Origin: Plantago major
Lineage: Eukaryota; Streptophyta; Magnoliopsida; Lamiales; Plantaginaceae
Assembly (NCBI GenBank): GCA_026545765.1
Contig: CM048839.1
Location: 52,498,677 to 52,562,676 of the forward strand
DNA length: 64,000 bases
Direction of reading: 5' to 3'
Positions 1 through 11,500 of the stretch are shown here, one piece after another; position 1 is the first letter of the stretch, and every line of letters begins with the position of its first letter. The translations under genes and the position numbers were made by a program. The notes beneath the pieces were generated by a model, which saw only the letters and a list, made by a program, of their open reading frames with translations, was not told the origin of the DNA and ran no database searches.

Positions 1-924
1 TCAGAAAACTCTAATTGTATAAAGATCTCTGATACCATGCATAGTTCCGTTGGCACTACAGGACAAAATATAGTACAGTGCATTAAATGCATGCATGTAA
101 ATGTACGAACAAAAACGGTAGCTTCTGAAGAAGAAGACAAACCTGCTACAATACTGTATTCAGATATCAATAGTTTGAATTTGATTTAATCCTAACGGAT
201 ACTACTCAAACGGCACTCAAATTCATCTATAAATATCAACACTTAGACTGCTTGAGAACATACCTTAGAACACACTGAACTTAGTTTGAGAATAACTGAA
301 TAAGTTATTAAAGAAGCTATCTGAATAACTGAACAAGTTATTAAAGAAGCTCACCTGACAAACAAACCTAAAACCAACACCATATACGGCGTGGAGTACA
401 GGAAGTACTTAGTTTGAGAAACTAAGGAATAACTCCAACGTTGCTGAGCACAAGAAGTACTTAGCTTGGGAAGCTAAGGAATAGCTCAAAAAGGTTTCTG
501 AGTACAGGAAGTACTTGGCTGTGGAAGCTGGGAATAACTCAGGGGGAACACTTGGTTGGGAACCTAGTGCTTTTAGGAATCTAAGAAAAGATATCTGTAA
601 GGTTACCTCATTTATCTTAGTGGATTCTAGGTCTGAGAAAGACCGAAGTGGATTAGTTAAAAGATTACGCCACATTCAGATACCACTATAAAAAGACGTG
701 TTATTTACTTTCTGCAGTTTATTACTTGTTTTACTTATATTGCAAAGTACTTACACTTATCTTGCTGAACACGTGCACTTATCTCAGAAGTCTTCCGCTC
801 TCTGAAATTAAGTATCAGATATCTTTACAGATATCTAAGAAACTTGCTTATCGACAAAAGTTTTAAAAAGACTATTCACCCCTCCCCCCCCTAGTCTTTT
901 ACTTTGCCGTTATCTGGACCAACA
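1..924 (+). mobile_element. Partial copia LTR (element C), plus orientation, cut by the window edge
   Basis: This is the 3' part of a long LTR. Its right end reads GTTATCTGGACCAACA, the same terminus seen in inverted form at 6738, 20520 and 23035. It is in the opposite orientation to the elements to its right, and no primer-binding site follows position 924, so it is the 3' LTR (or a solo LTR) of a separate element lying mostly to the left. It interrupts the third ORF of element B. Its sequence is closer to the LTR of B than to that of A. GGATT at 925-929 would be one side of its target duplication; the other side is outside the window. Confidence 0.85.
392..575 (+). repeat. Array of four hairpin-forming repeat units inside the LTR
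   Basis: Four units, each built around a short inverted repeat, follow one another. Stems are at 408-426 (CTTAGTTT/AAACTAAG), 460-478 (CTTAGCTT/AAGCTAAG), 514-532 (CTTGGCT/AGCTGGG, with G-U pairs) and 549-569 (CACTTGGTT/AACCTAGTG, one mismatch). The flanks GGAAGTACTT and GGAATAACTC are shared. Stem changes are paired, so the fold seems conserved more than the letters. The other LTRs carry related units (about 7069-7200, 20851-20978, 23391-23565). Confidence 0.7.
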
Positions 925-1040
925 GGATTGAACTCTCAAATCAATCAATTGTTTGTTATAACTAGCACTGGTGCTTGCTTTTCAGCAGTACCAGATGTAG
1001 TAGCTTGGGATTTCTGAGTAGAAGCACGTTTGGGAGCCAT
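925..1040 (-). pseudogene. Start of the third ORF of element B
   Basis: A minus-strand reading frame beginning MAPKRAS lies at the same place after the pol spacer as the MAPKKMT start of element A (13657). Only the first few dozen codons are present before the LTR of element C. Function unknown; see the third ORF of A. Confidence 0.6.
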
Positions 1041-1816
1041 CTCTTTAAATAGTGAAGTTTTTGAAAAACGAGAAGAGATTAAGGTAAGAAATTAGTGATT
1101 CTTTGCAGAAAAACTAAGAGGGAATTTGCAGAGGTTGAAGAATGGTTTTTGCTATTCTTGTGCAAGTCTGAATGTTGGATTAGGCGAAAGTAATTTCTTT
1201 TGCCAAAATCCTATATATATAGCAACGTAATTCTAACAAACATATACATACATATTGGTTTTGTATGTACGTATCTGTGAATTGCAATAAGGCGTGGGTA
1301 AAAGTTTGTTCGGCATTAAATGCATAGTGGGCCACGACTGAATTTCTACAGTCCACTATTTATAGAGAATTAATCTCCACCGTTAAGATCAATCGCCCAT
1401 TTCATCAAGGGTCACCATTGCTTCTTCAACAATGATCACAATCAACAATTGTAATTGTGCCCATTTAATAAATTTTGGCTATTAGCTATCTGAATCACGT
1501 TTCTGTGTGAATGAGAACACTGTTTGTATCTGAGTCTATCTTATACTTGTTGTCTTTTCAAAGTTTTACACAAAGATAGAAATAATACACATCTCAAGAG
1601 AGTAGTTGACTGCAGACAGTTGTACTATTCTCTTTTGTGTTCCCCCTCACTGAGTGATCTAGATATCTGAGTACCCGTCTCAGAAATCTTCAAATAGCCA
1701 TTTTACCCTTTAGCCTTTGGTTTCTGCATACCCGTTCCAGATTCCTCTTCTCTGGATACCCGTTCCAGATTCCTTTTCTCTCTCCTTTGATATCTTCTTC
1801 AGATATCTGAACTTTT
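1041..1816 (-). promoter_or_regulatory. Spacer between pol and third ORF of B, with TATA box
   Basis: This noncoding stretch matches 13658-14600 in element A. CTATATATATAG at 1211-1222 lies about 170 nt upstream of the third-ORF start. The same box is found in A at 13859-13870, so a private promoter for the third ORF is plausible. The stretch 1680-1800 repeats a 'GATACCCGTTCCAGATTCC' theme. Confidence 0.5.
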
Positions 1817-4800
1817 TCAGTTCTTTGGTAGCTCCATTAGTCCAAGACTATGTCTTAAGGCTAAGAATCTACTTTCTTGTAGTGGCTTAGTGAAGATATC
1901 TGCAAGTTGGTCTTCAGTGCCAATCTTGAGTATCTCTATATTGCCTTTTTCAACATGGTCTCTGATGAAGTGGTGTCTAACATCAATGTGCTTTGTTCTT
2001 GCATGAAACTTAGGATTCTGAGTTATGGCAATAGCACTTGTGTTGTCACAGAAAATGGGAGTTTTCTCTTCATTGAGTCCATAGTCTCTGAGTTGTTGTT
2101 GTATCCACAAAATCTGTGAAGCACAACACCCAGCAACAATATATTCAGCCTTTGTGGTAGATGTGGCAATTGAATTTTGTTTCTTGCTGAACCAAGATAT
2201 CAATCTAGTACCAAGAAATTGACAAGTTCTTGAGGTGCTTTTTCTATCAAGCAATGATCCAGCATAGTCGGCATCTGAATAGCCAACCAAACTCAATCCA
2301 CTATCTTTTGGATACCACAATCCAACTTCTACAGTACCTTTTACATACCTCAATATTTTCATAGCAATGTTGTAGTGTGATTGCATTGGATTTGTCTGAA
2401 ATCTAGCACACTCCAACTGCATATTGAATATCAGGTCTACTTGCAGTGAGGTACAGTAGAGACCCAATCAATTTCCTATACTTGTGTTCTTCAACACTCT
2501 TGTCAGATTCAGTATAAGTCATTTTGGTTCCAATGCTCATAGGTATCTTAGCATTCTTTACAGAAGGCTTTAGATTAAACTTGTTGAGCATGTCCTTTGC
2601 ATACTTTGTTTGACTAATGAATATTCCATCATTGAGTTGCTTGACTTGCAGCCCTAGGAAGTAATTCAATTCTCCCATCATGCTCATCTCAAATTTACAT
2701 TTCATGAGTTCAGCAAAGTCTTCACAAAGTTGCTTGTCTTTAGATCCAAATATAATGTCATCAACATATACTTGAACTAAAAGTAGTTTCCCATCATGGT
2801 TCAATGTGAAGAGTGTTTTATCAACATCTCCTTTCTTGAAACCACTTTCTAGTAGGTATCTGGCCAATGTATCATACCATGCTCTTGGAGCTTGTTTTAG
2901 TCCATACAGAGCTTTCTGAAGCTTATAGACCATCCTACTTTCTGAGGAAACTTCAAAACCTGGTGGTTGTCCAACATAGACTTCCTCAGCAAGTTCACCA
3001 TTTAAGAATGCACTCTTGACATCCATTTGATAAACTGTAAAGTCAATATGAGCTACAAAGGCTAGAAAGAGTCTTATTGCATCCAATCTTGCAACTGGTG
3101 CATAGGATTCATCAAAATCTAGTCCTTCAGTCTGGGTGAATCCCTTGGCAACCAACCTAGCTTTGTTTCTGGTTATTTCACCAGATTCATTCATTTTTTT
3201 TCTGAAAACCCACTTGGTTCCGATTATAGATATTCCGTCAACAAATGGAACCAGTTTCCAGACTTTGTTTCTCTCAAATTGATCCAACTCTTCTTGCATT
3301 GCAGAGATCAAATCTTGATCCTTTAATGCTTCTTCTATAGTTATAGGTTCAATATTTGATATGAAACAACCATAGAGACAATTTGCATTTTCAGCGATTG
3401 CTCTTCTAGTTCTAACTCCTTGATCAATGGGACCAATCACATCCTTTGCAGGATGATTTCTTATCCATTTCATAATGGGTTTTGAACTAGTAGGATCAAT
3501 ATCATTTTGATTTGAATGCGAATCAATATGATCTTGATGGGATACTTGTGCAGTATCTGAGATATCTGACACATGAGAAATGCCATGGATATCTGACACT
3601 CTTTCAGTGTTAGAGATATCTGGAACTTGAATTTCAACAATCTCATTTTCAGATACCTTTTCATGATGAAGGTTCTCAGTAACCTGTTCCATTTCTGGAA
3701 TTCTCATAGGAAATTCATCATCATGTCTTAGAGTCATCTGGTTGTTACTAAGCATAGGTTGTTTTTCATCGTCAGACTCATTCTCTATTTTTGAATGATA
3801 GAATTGTTTCCTTTTGAGCATCCTTTTTCAGAATCTTTAATCATCAGTTCTTTGAACCCATCTGAGAGATCATCATTCAAGAGTACTTTCTTGTTTCCTA
3901 CATAGAATACTACATGAACAGATTCCTCAATCTTTTGCGTTCTTTTGTTATAAATTCTATAGGCTTTGCTATTCAGAGAATAACCAAGAAATACTCCTTC
4001 ATCTGCATTTGGTTGAAATGTTCTCAAGTATTCTTTTCCATTGTTAAGAACGAAACATCTGCAATCAAACACCCTTAGATGTTTGATACTAGGGGGTCTA
4101 CCAATGAAAAGCTCGTAATGAGTTTTGTCATGGTGTTTATTAATCAAACATCTATTTTGAGTGTAGCAGGCTGTGTTTACAGCTTCAACCCAATAGATTT
4201 CACTTATTTCACTGTCAGCGAGCATTGTTCTTGCCGCTTCTTTTAGGGTCCTATTCTTCCTTTCAGCAACACCATTTTGTTGTGGTGTTCTTACGGAAGA
4301 TAGTTGATGCTGTATACCTTTGCAGGTACAAAACTCTTTTATGTACTGGTTCACAAACTTCGCATACCATGGTCTGTACGATTCTGAGATACCTAGTCAT
4401 TTTTTATGACTTCGAGCTTATTCAGCAAGTTGGGTATCTCAACCCTTGTATCAGATTTGTGTTTGAGAAAGACAACCCAAGTGAATCTTGAGTAATCATC
4501 AACAACAACTAGACCATACTTCTTTCCTGCATAACTAGTTACAGAGGATTCAAAATGATCCATATATAACATCTGCAGTGACCTTTCACTGGAGTGTCTA
4601 GTTTTAGACTTGAAAGATGTTTTAGATTGTTTTCCCATTTGGCAAGCTGAGCACATACCATCTTTTCTATATGCCATTTTGGGTAAACCAACCACCAACT
4701 CTTTCTTGGCTAGCTTGTTCAGAGTTTTAAAATTCAAGTGACTCATTCTTTTATGCCATAGCCAATTTTCTTCAGTGTGGCCAGATTGACTCACCATGAA

Positions 4801-4974
4801 ACATTCTTCAGTTGTGGCGGATGCCCAATCAGCAACATAGAGATTTCCTTTACGCCTTGCAATCAAGACTGTCTGCTTTGACTCATTGTCAATCACTTTG
4901 CATAGTTTTGACTTGATCTTGACAGTGTACCCTTTGTCTACCAGTTGACTCATGCTTAGGAGATTATATTTCAA
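1817..4974 (-). pseudogene. Element B pol: integrase, reverse transcriptase, RNase H
   Basis: Domains in order on the minus strand are: GAG-pre-integrase and zinc-binding region (LWHKRMSHLNFKTL, CSACQMGKQS) near 4.6-4.8 kb; integrase core with TPQQNGVAERKNRTL near 4.27 kb; reverse transcriptase over 2.4-3.4 kb with the YVDD box (VQVYVDDIIFG) near 2.77 kb; RNase H (DADYAG, KAEY, ADIFTKPL) down to 1817. The order integrase before RT defines Ty1/copia. The RT part is one long open frame, but the whole polyprotein is broken. Treated as a fossil. Confidence 0.9.
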
Positions 4975-6737
4975 TCCCTTTACATGTAGTACTTCAGAGA
5001 TTGTAAGGGCTCAAAACTTCAGATTGCCAAATCCTATGGTTGGATTTTCATCTCCTCCAGCAAACTTGATAATTGGTCCATGATTGCATTTTCTGTAGTC
5101 AGTCAGATTTGCTTTGTCTCATGTCATGTGCTTCCCACATCCACTATGAAAATGCCACTTTGGGTCAGTCTTTAGAGTGTTCTGCACAAAACAGGAAACA
5201 GGAGATTAGGTTCTCATACCAACAATGGAACCATCTGGACTAAAGAATCTTCCAGTAGGAATCCATTTTTGAATGAATTTCTTAGGAACATTCTTTTGTC
5301 AAACATGAACATAAGGAGGAATTCTAGTTAAATGATTAGTATCATTGTCATTAATAACTATTTTCTTCCTTGGTGTGTTTCTTGGTGCTCCATTTGGTGC
5401 TTTCAGATACCTATCAGGTTTCTGAGTCTGCTTCTCAGCAAACTTAGCTTTCCTAGCCAGATTTCTTCTAGCCCTGGCATTCAGATTTTCAGTGGCTTGA
5501 TTCATCTTCCACTTCTGATAATTGTTGTGAGCAATTCTAGCCTTTAACCATCGTTCTTGCTCTTGTTTGTACTCACGAGCAAGTTGTTTCCCAATGGCTT
5601 TATAGCCAATATCATTCCGAGCACCTGGTGCTATCTGAGATCTTTTCTCAGCAGCTTTGCTAGTCTCTGGGTAATCTATTTTCTTTCCAGAAAACGTGAC
5701 ATAGGAGAATTTGTCAGCTCCTGCAATTTTTCCTTTCTGAGAGACATAGCACTGTGGGTGATTACACTTTTCAGTGTTATGTTTCTTTTCAGAAGTATTG
5801 CCAACAGATTTCTTTTGGACTTGTTTTTCCCACAAAGGTTTGGTCGCAACTGCCTTTCCTTTGTCAATAACCTTAGCTTTCTGACCGATACTGTAGGTTG
5901 TTTGGGAACCACCTTGTTGAGCACTGACAAATGTTCTTCTTTTATCACTCTTATTCAGAGTGGTAGAATTATCTGTCTGTGTGTTCAGCCCAAGTCCTCT
6001 CTTTTCTGAAGGATCTCTTAAATAAGATTGTACTTCAGTAAGAGTGTCACTATCTTTGGCATAAGATTGAAAAGATAGTTCTTTCTTTTTGAGTTCTTCA
6101 TTCTCAGAAAGAAGATCTTCACATTTCTTTTGAAGATTGGCCAATGCTTCTTCATGTGACTTTTCAATCTCAGATATCTGAGCTTTGAGAAATGCAATTT
6201 AGGCATCCTTTTTCTCAGATATCTTGAGTAATTTTGAATTTTCCTTTTCAAGAGAATTCTTTTCTTCTTCAAAGATTTCTGCTCTAGCTCGGACCATTAG
6301 AAACTCTCTTTCGTAGAGATCAAGCTCTCTTCTGAGATGTTCCAGATCTTTGATTCCTTCCTCATCACTTTCATATGTATAACAAGAAGTATGTGTTAAC
6401 TCATAAGCCATTAGACAAGGTTCAATGTTGGAGATATCTGGAAAGATTTCTTCACCCACTCCACACACTTCTTTCTTCTTTTGACCAAAGTTGATCACTT
6501 CATGAGAAACACCGCACATTTCTGGAGAAGGCAGTGTGGAATCATCTGAGTCTTCATCCTCAGAACCAGACTCAGTGTCTAGAGCATCCAATTGTAGTTG
6601 AATCTTTTTCCGTTCTTCAGTGAGCATAGCTCTCTGACTTCTTTTGAAGTTTCTTCTATCTTTCTTGTCACCTATCTTTAGTTTGTTGAACGCGGGGCAA
6701 TCCTTCTTGAAGTGACCAGTTTTCTGACAATAGAAAC
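4975..6737 (-). pseudogene. Element B: 3' part of gag, linker and protease region
   Basis: Lysine/glutamate-rich predicted coiled-coil sequence (about 5.3-6.3 kb, minus strand) follows an acidic stretch (SGSEDEDSDDS) and the second half of a CCHC zinc knuckle next to the boundary with element A at 6738. The part near 5.1 kb holds the pepsin-like protease motif region (HSG..KHMT). Same arrangement as 17.8-19.5 kb in element A. Broken. Confidence 0.75.
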
Positions 6738-8161
6738 TGTTGGTCCAGATAACGGCAAAGTAAAAGACTAGAGGGGGGGTGAATAGTCTTTTAAACTTTT
6801 GTCGATAAACACAGTTTCTCAGAAACCCGGGGGTTTCTGATACTTAGATTCAGAGCGCGGAAGACTTTAAGATAGGTAAGTGCAGAAACAATAAGTAAGT
6901 GTGTGTGCTTTGCTGAAAGATAAATACAGAAAGGTAAATAACACATCAAGTATAGTGGTATCTGGAGGTGGCGTAATCCTCCAACTAATCCACTTCGGTC
7001 TTTCTGAGACCTAGAATTCACTAGAACAGATAATTGAGTTCACCTTACAATAATCCTATTCTAAGATTCCTAAACAAATGGTTCCCAACCAAATGTTCCC
7101 CCTGAGTTATTCCCCAACTCCTAGAGCTAAGTACTTCCTCTACTCAGATAACCTTGGAGTTATTCCCTGATTTCCCAAATCAAGTACTTCCTCTACTCCA
7201 CGCCTTGATGGTATTGGTTATAAGGTTTGTCAGAGAGGCTTCTTGTATAACTTTTCAGTTATGTTTCCAGAGAGCCTAATAGAACAAGACTACTTAATAC
7301 ACTTGTTCAGTGTATGACAATCTTCTCTTTACTGACCCAAGTAATTGATGTCCGTTCTGGAGAATGAGCTTCAGAAAGGTTATCTGATAGTTCAACTCTT
7401 TCACGAATAACAATCTCTTGTTAAGGTTCAGGACAACTTAGAACTACTAGTGATTCTTCAAGCAACAGAAAGCTTTCAGAAAGGGTAGTAGAGTGCTTGA
7501 GAGAATACTTTGCTAGATTGTAAGTTTGCAAGTTAGATCGTTCTTTGGTCGTTGTATTTCTCAGCATCTAAGTGTGTGATATTTATAGATGAATTAGAGA
7601 GTCGTTCGGATGTTATCCGTTAGACACAATTCAAATTCAGTCTATACTTATCTTGAAATGAGTACTCAGAAGTCCTTGTCTCATATCTCAGAGGATCGTG
7701 CTTTAGCGACTTTTTGCCGATGCAATTAATGCACATGTACTATTTCTTGTCTGTAGTCTTCAACGGATACATTAGCCTTCTCGATGGCTTGCATGCTCCA
7801 TACTCATGATGTCATATGTTCCAGAATCATGTTTCAAAAGTAACTAAATGCACTTAAGAAAGGATTAAGGACATAGTCTTTCCGAGTGAGACTAAACCTT
7901 GGTGTCTTCATAAATCTTGTGCAATCTCCGGTCTTGTAATCTTCAGAAAAGCTCCATTGCTAGGATTGATCTTCATGGTCTTCTTGGAAATAAAAATTAC
8001 ATTCAGAGACCTATAATCCTAATACAAGATTTACTAGACTAATCATACTCAGTGATTTCCTCTTTTACAATGTTCAAGTGAACTAAGAGTACTTAATCAC
8101 CTTTCTGGCAAAGATAAGAACATGTGATGAATGATCAAAATACTAACAGATATTCCTAACA
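6738..8161 (-). repeat. 3' LTR of element A
   Basis: It begins TGTTGGTCCAGATAACGGC and ends CAGATATTCCTAACA on the plus strand, so on the element's own strand it runs TGTTAGGAATATCTG to GGACCAACA. It is nearly the same as 20520-21941. Stem-loop units like those at 392-575 lie at about 7069-7200. Confidence 0.93.
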
Positions 8162-8163
8162 AA

Positions 8164-8176
8164 TTTCCCCCTTTTT
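8164..8176 (-). other. Polypurine tract of element A
   Basis: The minus strand reads AAAAAGGGGGAAA directly before the 3' LTR, where plus-strand DNA synthesis is primed in LTR elements. Confidence 0.75.
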
Positions 8177-8560
8177 GATCAGTCAACCATGACTATCTTT
8201 TAAAGTCCTATTACAAATTTGTAATCCTGGAAGAGAAAACAATCCGCCACTTAATCATTTCAAATGATATTCAATTTTAGTTGAATTAAGTGCAAAAAGT
8301 AAGCATCAATCAAATCACAAGAAGTGATCCTTGCTGATAAGTTGTCATCTATTATAATTTTTCTGAGAGTATGATCTTCAGAAGGTATGCAGTTCTGAGT
8401 GAGATGCAACTTTTACATAGAGAAATCTGAAACAATCAAGAAGATTACAAAAGTAACAAAACATACTAAGTAAATTAGAACAACGGAGACTCCAAGCTCC
8501 AAGTAAACATTCTAAGATACTAGTCTTCAAGTCTTCAAAAATAACTAAGGTTAAGAAACA

Positions 8561-11500
8561 TCAAGTTCTTGACACCTTTCTCGGATCATTGACATAATCA
8601 TCCACTTTTCTGCATTCTTGGACATAGTCATAAAGAGTCCTTCTGACAGAGAGTTCTGTCTTTCTGGACAAATCACATATTTCTTGGTAACTCTTGCCAA
8701 GTTTATGATTTTTCCTCAGAAAATGTTTGACCCAAAAGTATTTTCCCCTAGACCCAGGCATGGTCTACTTGCAGCTGAGATAGGTTGAAATATTTGTATA
8801 TTTCTTCCAGATAGTGTATATCATCTAGGTATTCATCCAATGTCATATAGAATGACTCATAGGTTGAAACTCCTAGTTTGTTCTTCTTGCTAGAGCTACC
8901 ATCCATTTTTCGTACCTTGTGTACATCATCGGGCTTTGGGTAAGGACAGGCAAAGGAGAGGTCCATCTTTCTGGCATCGTTTCTCTTCTCTACTTCAAAG
9001 TTTAGCCAGGCATGAAGGTGCTCAGATTTTAGCAATTCTGGCTTGCCTTCTCTCCATTTCAGTATTTGGTTGAGGATGGGAGTTGGAAACTTATCATTGA
9101 CAAGTAAATGTTGTAGTTCCAGAATCCAATACCCTCTCTTGTTCAGAATGCACCTATATGAAGACTCTTCACTACTCATCTTCACATATTCAATGTGGAC
9201 ATCAGTTGGCTTTTCTTGAACAATTTCTTTGTTTGTTCTGCCAAACTGGGAATCCCTTCTTGCTTTTCTGTTGGGTGGCCTTCTGTCAGGAGATCCTCTA
9301 ACCCTTTCTTCCTGCCTTGGGGTTGTGCTGGTGGAAGTTCCTTGTATTGACTTGGTATTTCCGGAAGGAGTTCGTCGCCAAAGGCATTCTCGCCAGAGGA
9401 GGTTGTGAGGTGCTTGCCTTCTTCTCTTGTGAAGTGGATGTTCATCTCAGACGATTCATCCTCATCATCATCATTGAAGTTCAACAATGGAGGCTTGCAG
9501 CTTTCTTGGTCTATCACTTCTCCTTCTTCTTGGTCTTCTCCTTTTTCAGGATTATTCTGGTTGTTCCCTTCTGAGATCCTAAGGGACTTGGTTCCCCTAG
9601 TGACCATACTTCTCAGCCTTCTGGCTGGTTGATCTGGAACAACTTCTTCAACAGGGGCATCTCCGGTGTTCTTGATGACTAGTTGACTTGAGGAGGGAGG
9701 CATAGATTGTTTTCTCTTTCTTCCTCTGCCTTTCTGAGGCATCTCTTCTTCTTCCCCCTTAGTCATGAATGACTGACTCATAATGGCATAAGCTTCAGAG
9801 AGTGAGTCAAAGTTAATCTGGAGATTATTGTGCACCCTGACCAATTCTTGGATTTCTTTCTTCAGCTCGTGATTCTGCTCAACCAGTTCCTGCTCCTTTC
9901 TGTTGAGCTCTTCAAGTGGCCTAAGAATGGCGTTGGCTTGCAGAACAGCATGGCTGGCTTCATTGAGTGCTGCATTAGCATTGTTACAATCCTCATCCCT
10001 GACCAACCCTAGGTCTTTCTGAGAGAGAGCTATGCTGGTTGCTCTGTTGAGTAACGCAGCAGGCAATGACTTCATCTCTTCTGGGACGGATTTTAGCACT
10101 TCTGTGTCTTGAGCAATTAGTGTCTTTCTGAGTTCCAAAAAGATACTATTTCTGGCACGGTGCTCTTCACTTCTTGAACTACTTGGTGCAGAGAATATAT
10201 GAGGAGCAAGTAGAGCTCTCTTGTGTTGAGTGACAAGTCTCTCATCTTCTGCACAAGAATCAAGTTTTGGTTGTTTCAAAGATCACTCTTATTATCTTTT
10301 TCTTGAATAGTTTGCAGATTGACAACCTTTTTCTGCTTTCCATCAAGTGTGCTGGCCTTCTGAGAAGATGTAGAAGGTCTTTCTGATGCAGTCTCAGCAT
10401 CATCTTCTTCATCATCATTGTCATCCATGGCATCTATTTCAGCAGCTGTGACAACAATGGCATCTTTTAGATTTCTTTGCACATCTAGGAGCGCCAATTC
10501 CTGGGTGTTAGCTTCTTTGAGCTTTTGAATTTTGACTTCCTTTTCATCAACAAGAGCTTGACACTCTAAGTTGATTCTCTTTTCTTCTTCCAACACCTTT
10601 CTGAGTTGTTCAATCCTGAACTCGTGGCGAGATATCTCTTCAAGTATATCGCTCGCACATTGGGTTTTCTGATGAGACTTTGAAGGTGATGATGATGGGG
10701 CTTTCTGAGCATTGGAAGGAGTGGCCTTTTCTGCACTTCCTTTGCTAACTTTCTAAATCCCGCCGTTTCCAGGTTGGGGATCATCATTCTGATCATCATC
10801 ATCATCATCCTTCTTGTTTTCTTGACTTGGATGCTCAGAAGGGGGTACTTGATAATCATTCTCGTCCATTTCTTCTTCATCTTCTGAAATCAAGTTGATC
10901 ACATTTGGGAATGTAATCATTCTCCCATTCACTTCTTCTTGCTCAGCTGGGTAAGTAGTGAGCTTACTAGGCAATGCAGGATGGGTTACCATCTGCTCTT
11001 GGGTTTGAGCATCCGCAGTTTTGAAATCTGCTAGAAGTTTTTGTGCTACTTCATGAGTGAAGTCTTCATGCATCAGATTGGCAAAAGAATAAGACTCTGT
11101 TGGGAACAATGCATGGATGTAGTCTTCCAGATTTAGGTCTATTGCTCTCTTTTCTGGGACGTCGATTACTCGTGCTATTTCAAAAAGGTCAGCCTTTCTG
11201 AGTTTTTGCCATTGTCTGAAGCACTTTAGATGTTTCTTGAGAGTGTGCTTCTGGAAAGCCTTGAGTAAATCAACTGGCACAAAACTTTGAGCCTGAAAGA
11301 AAGGGATCAAGTTAGTTTTGTTCAAACCACTTGAGTTGGTATCTGTGTGCAAAAGTAAGCTTTCTGAGCATACCTGTGTAGAAACACTAGGCTCATTTGC
11401 TTGGACTTTAGCTTGTTTGGGCACACAGGCCTCAAATACCTTGTTGTGAGGAGAAGTCTGATCCTCAGCATCCTTTCTTTCTGATTGAACCTAAGAAATA

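Noticed and set aside
392-575. Regularly spaced short repeats that at first recall a CRISPR array
   Set aside because: The spacing is uneven, the 'spacers' are themselves repeated, and the array lies in a plant retrotransposon LTR.
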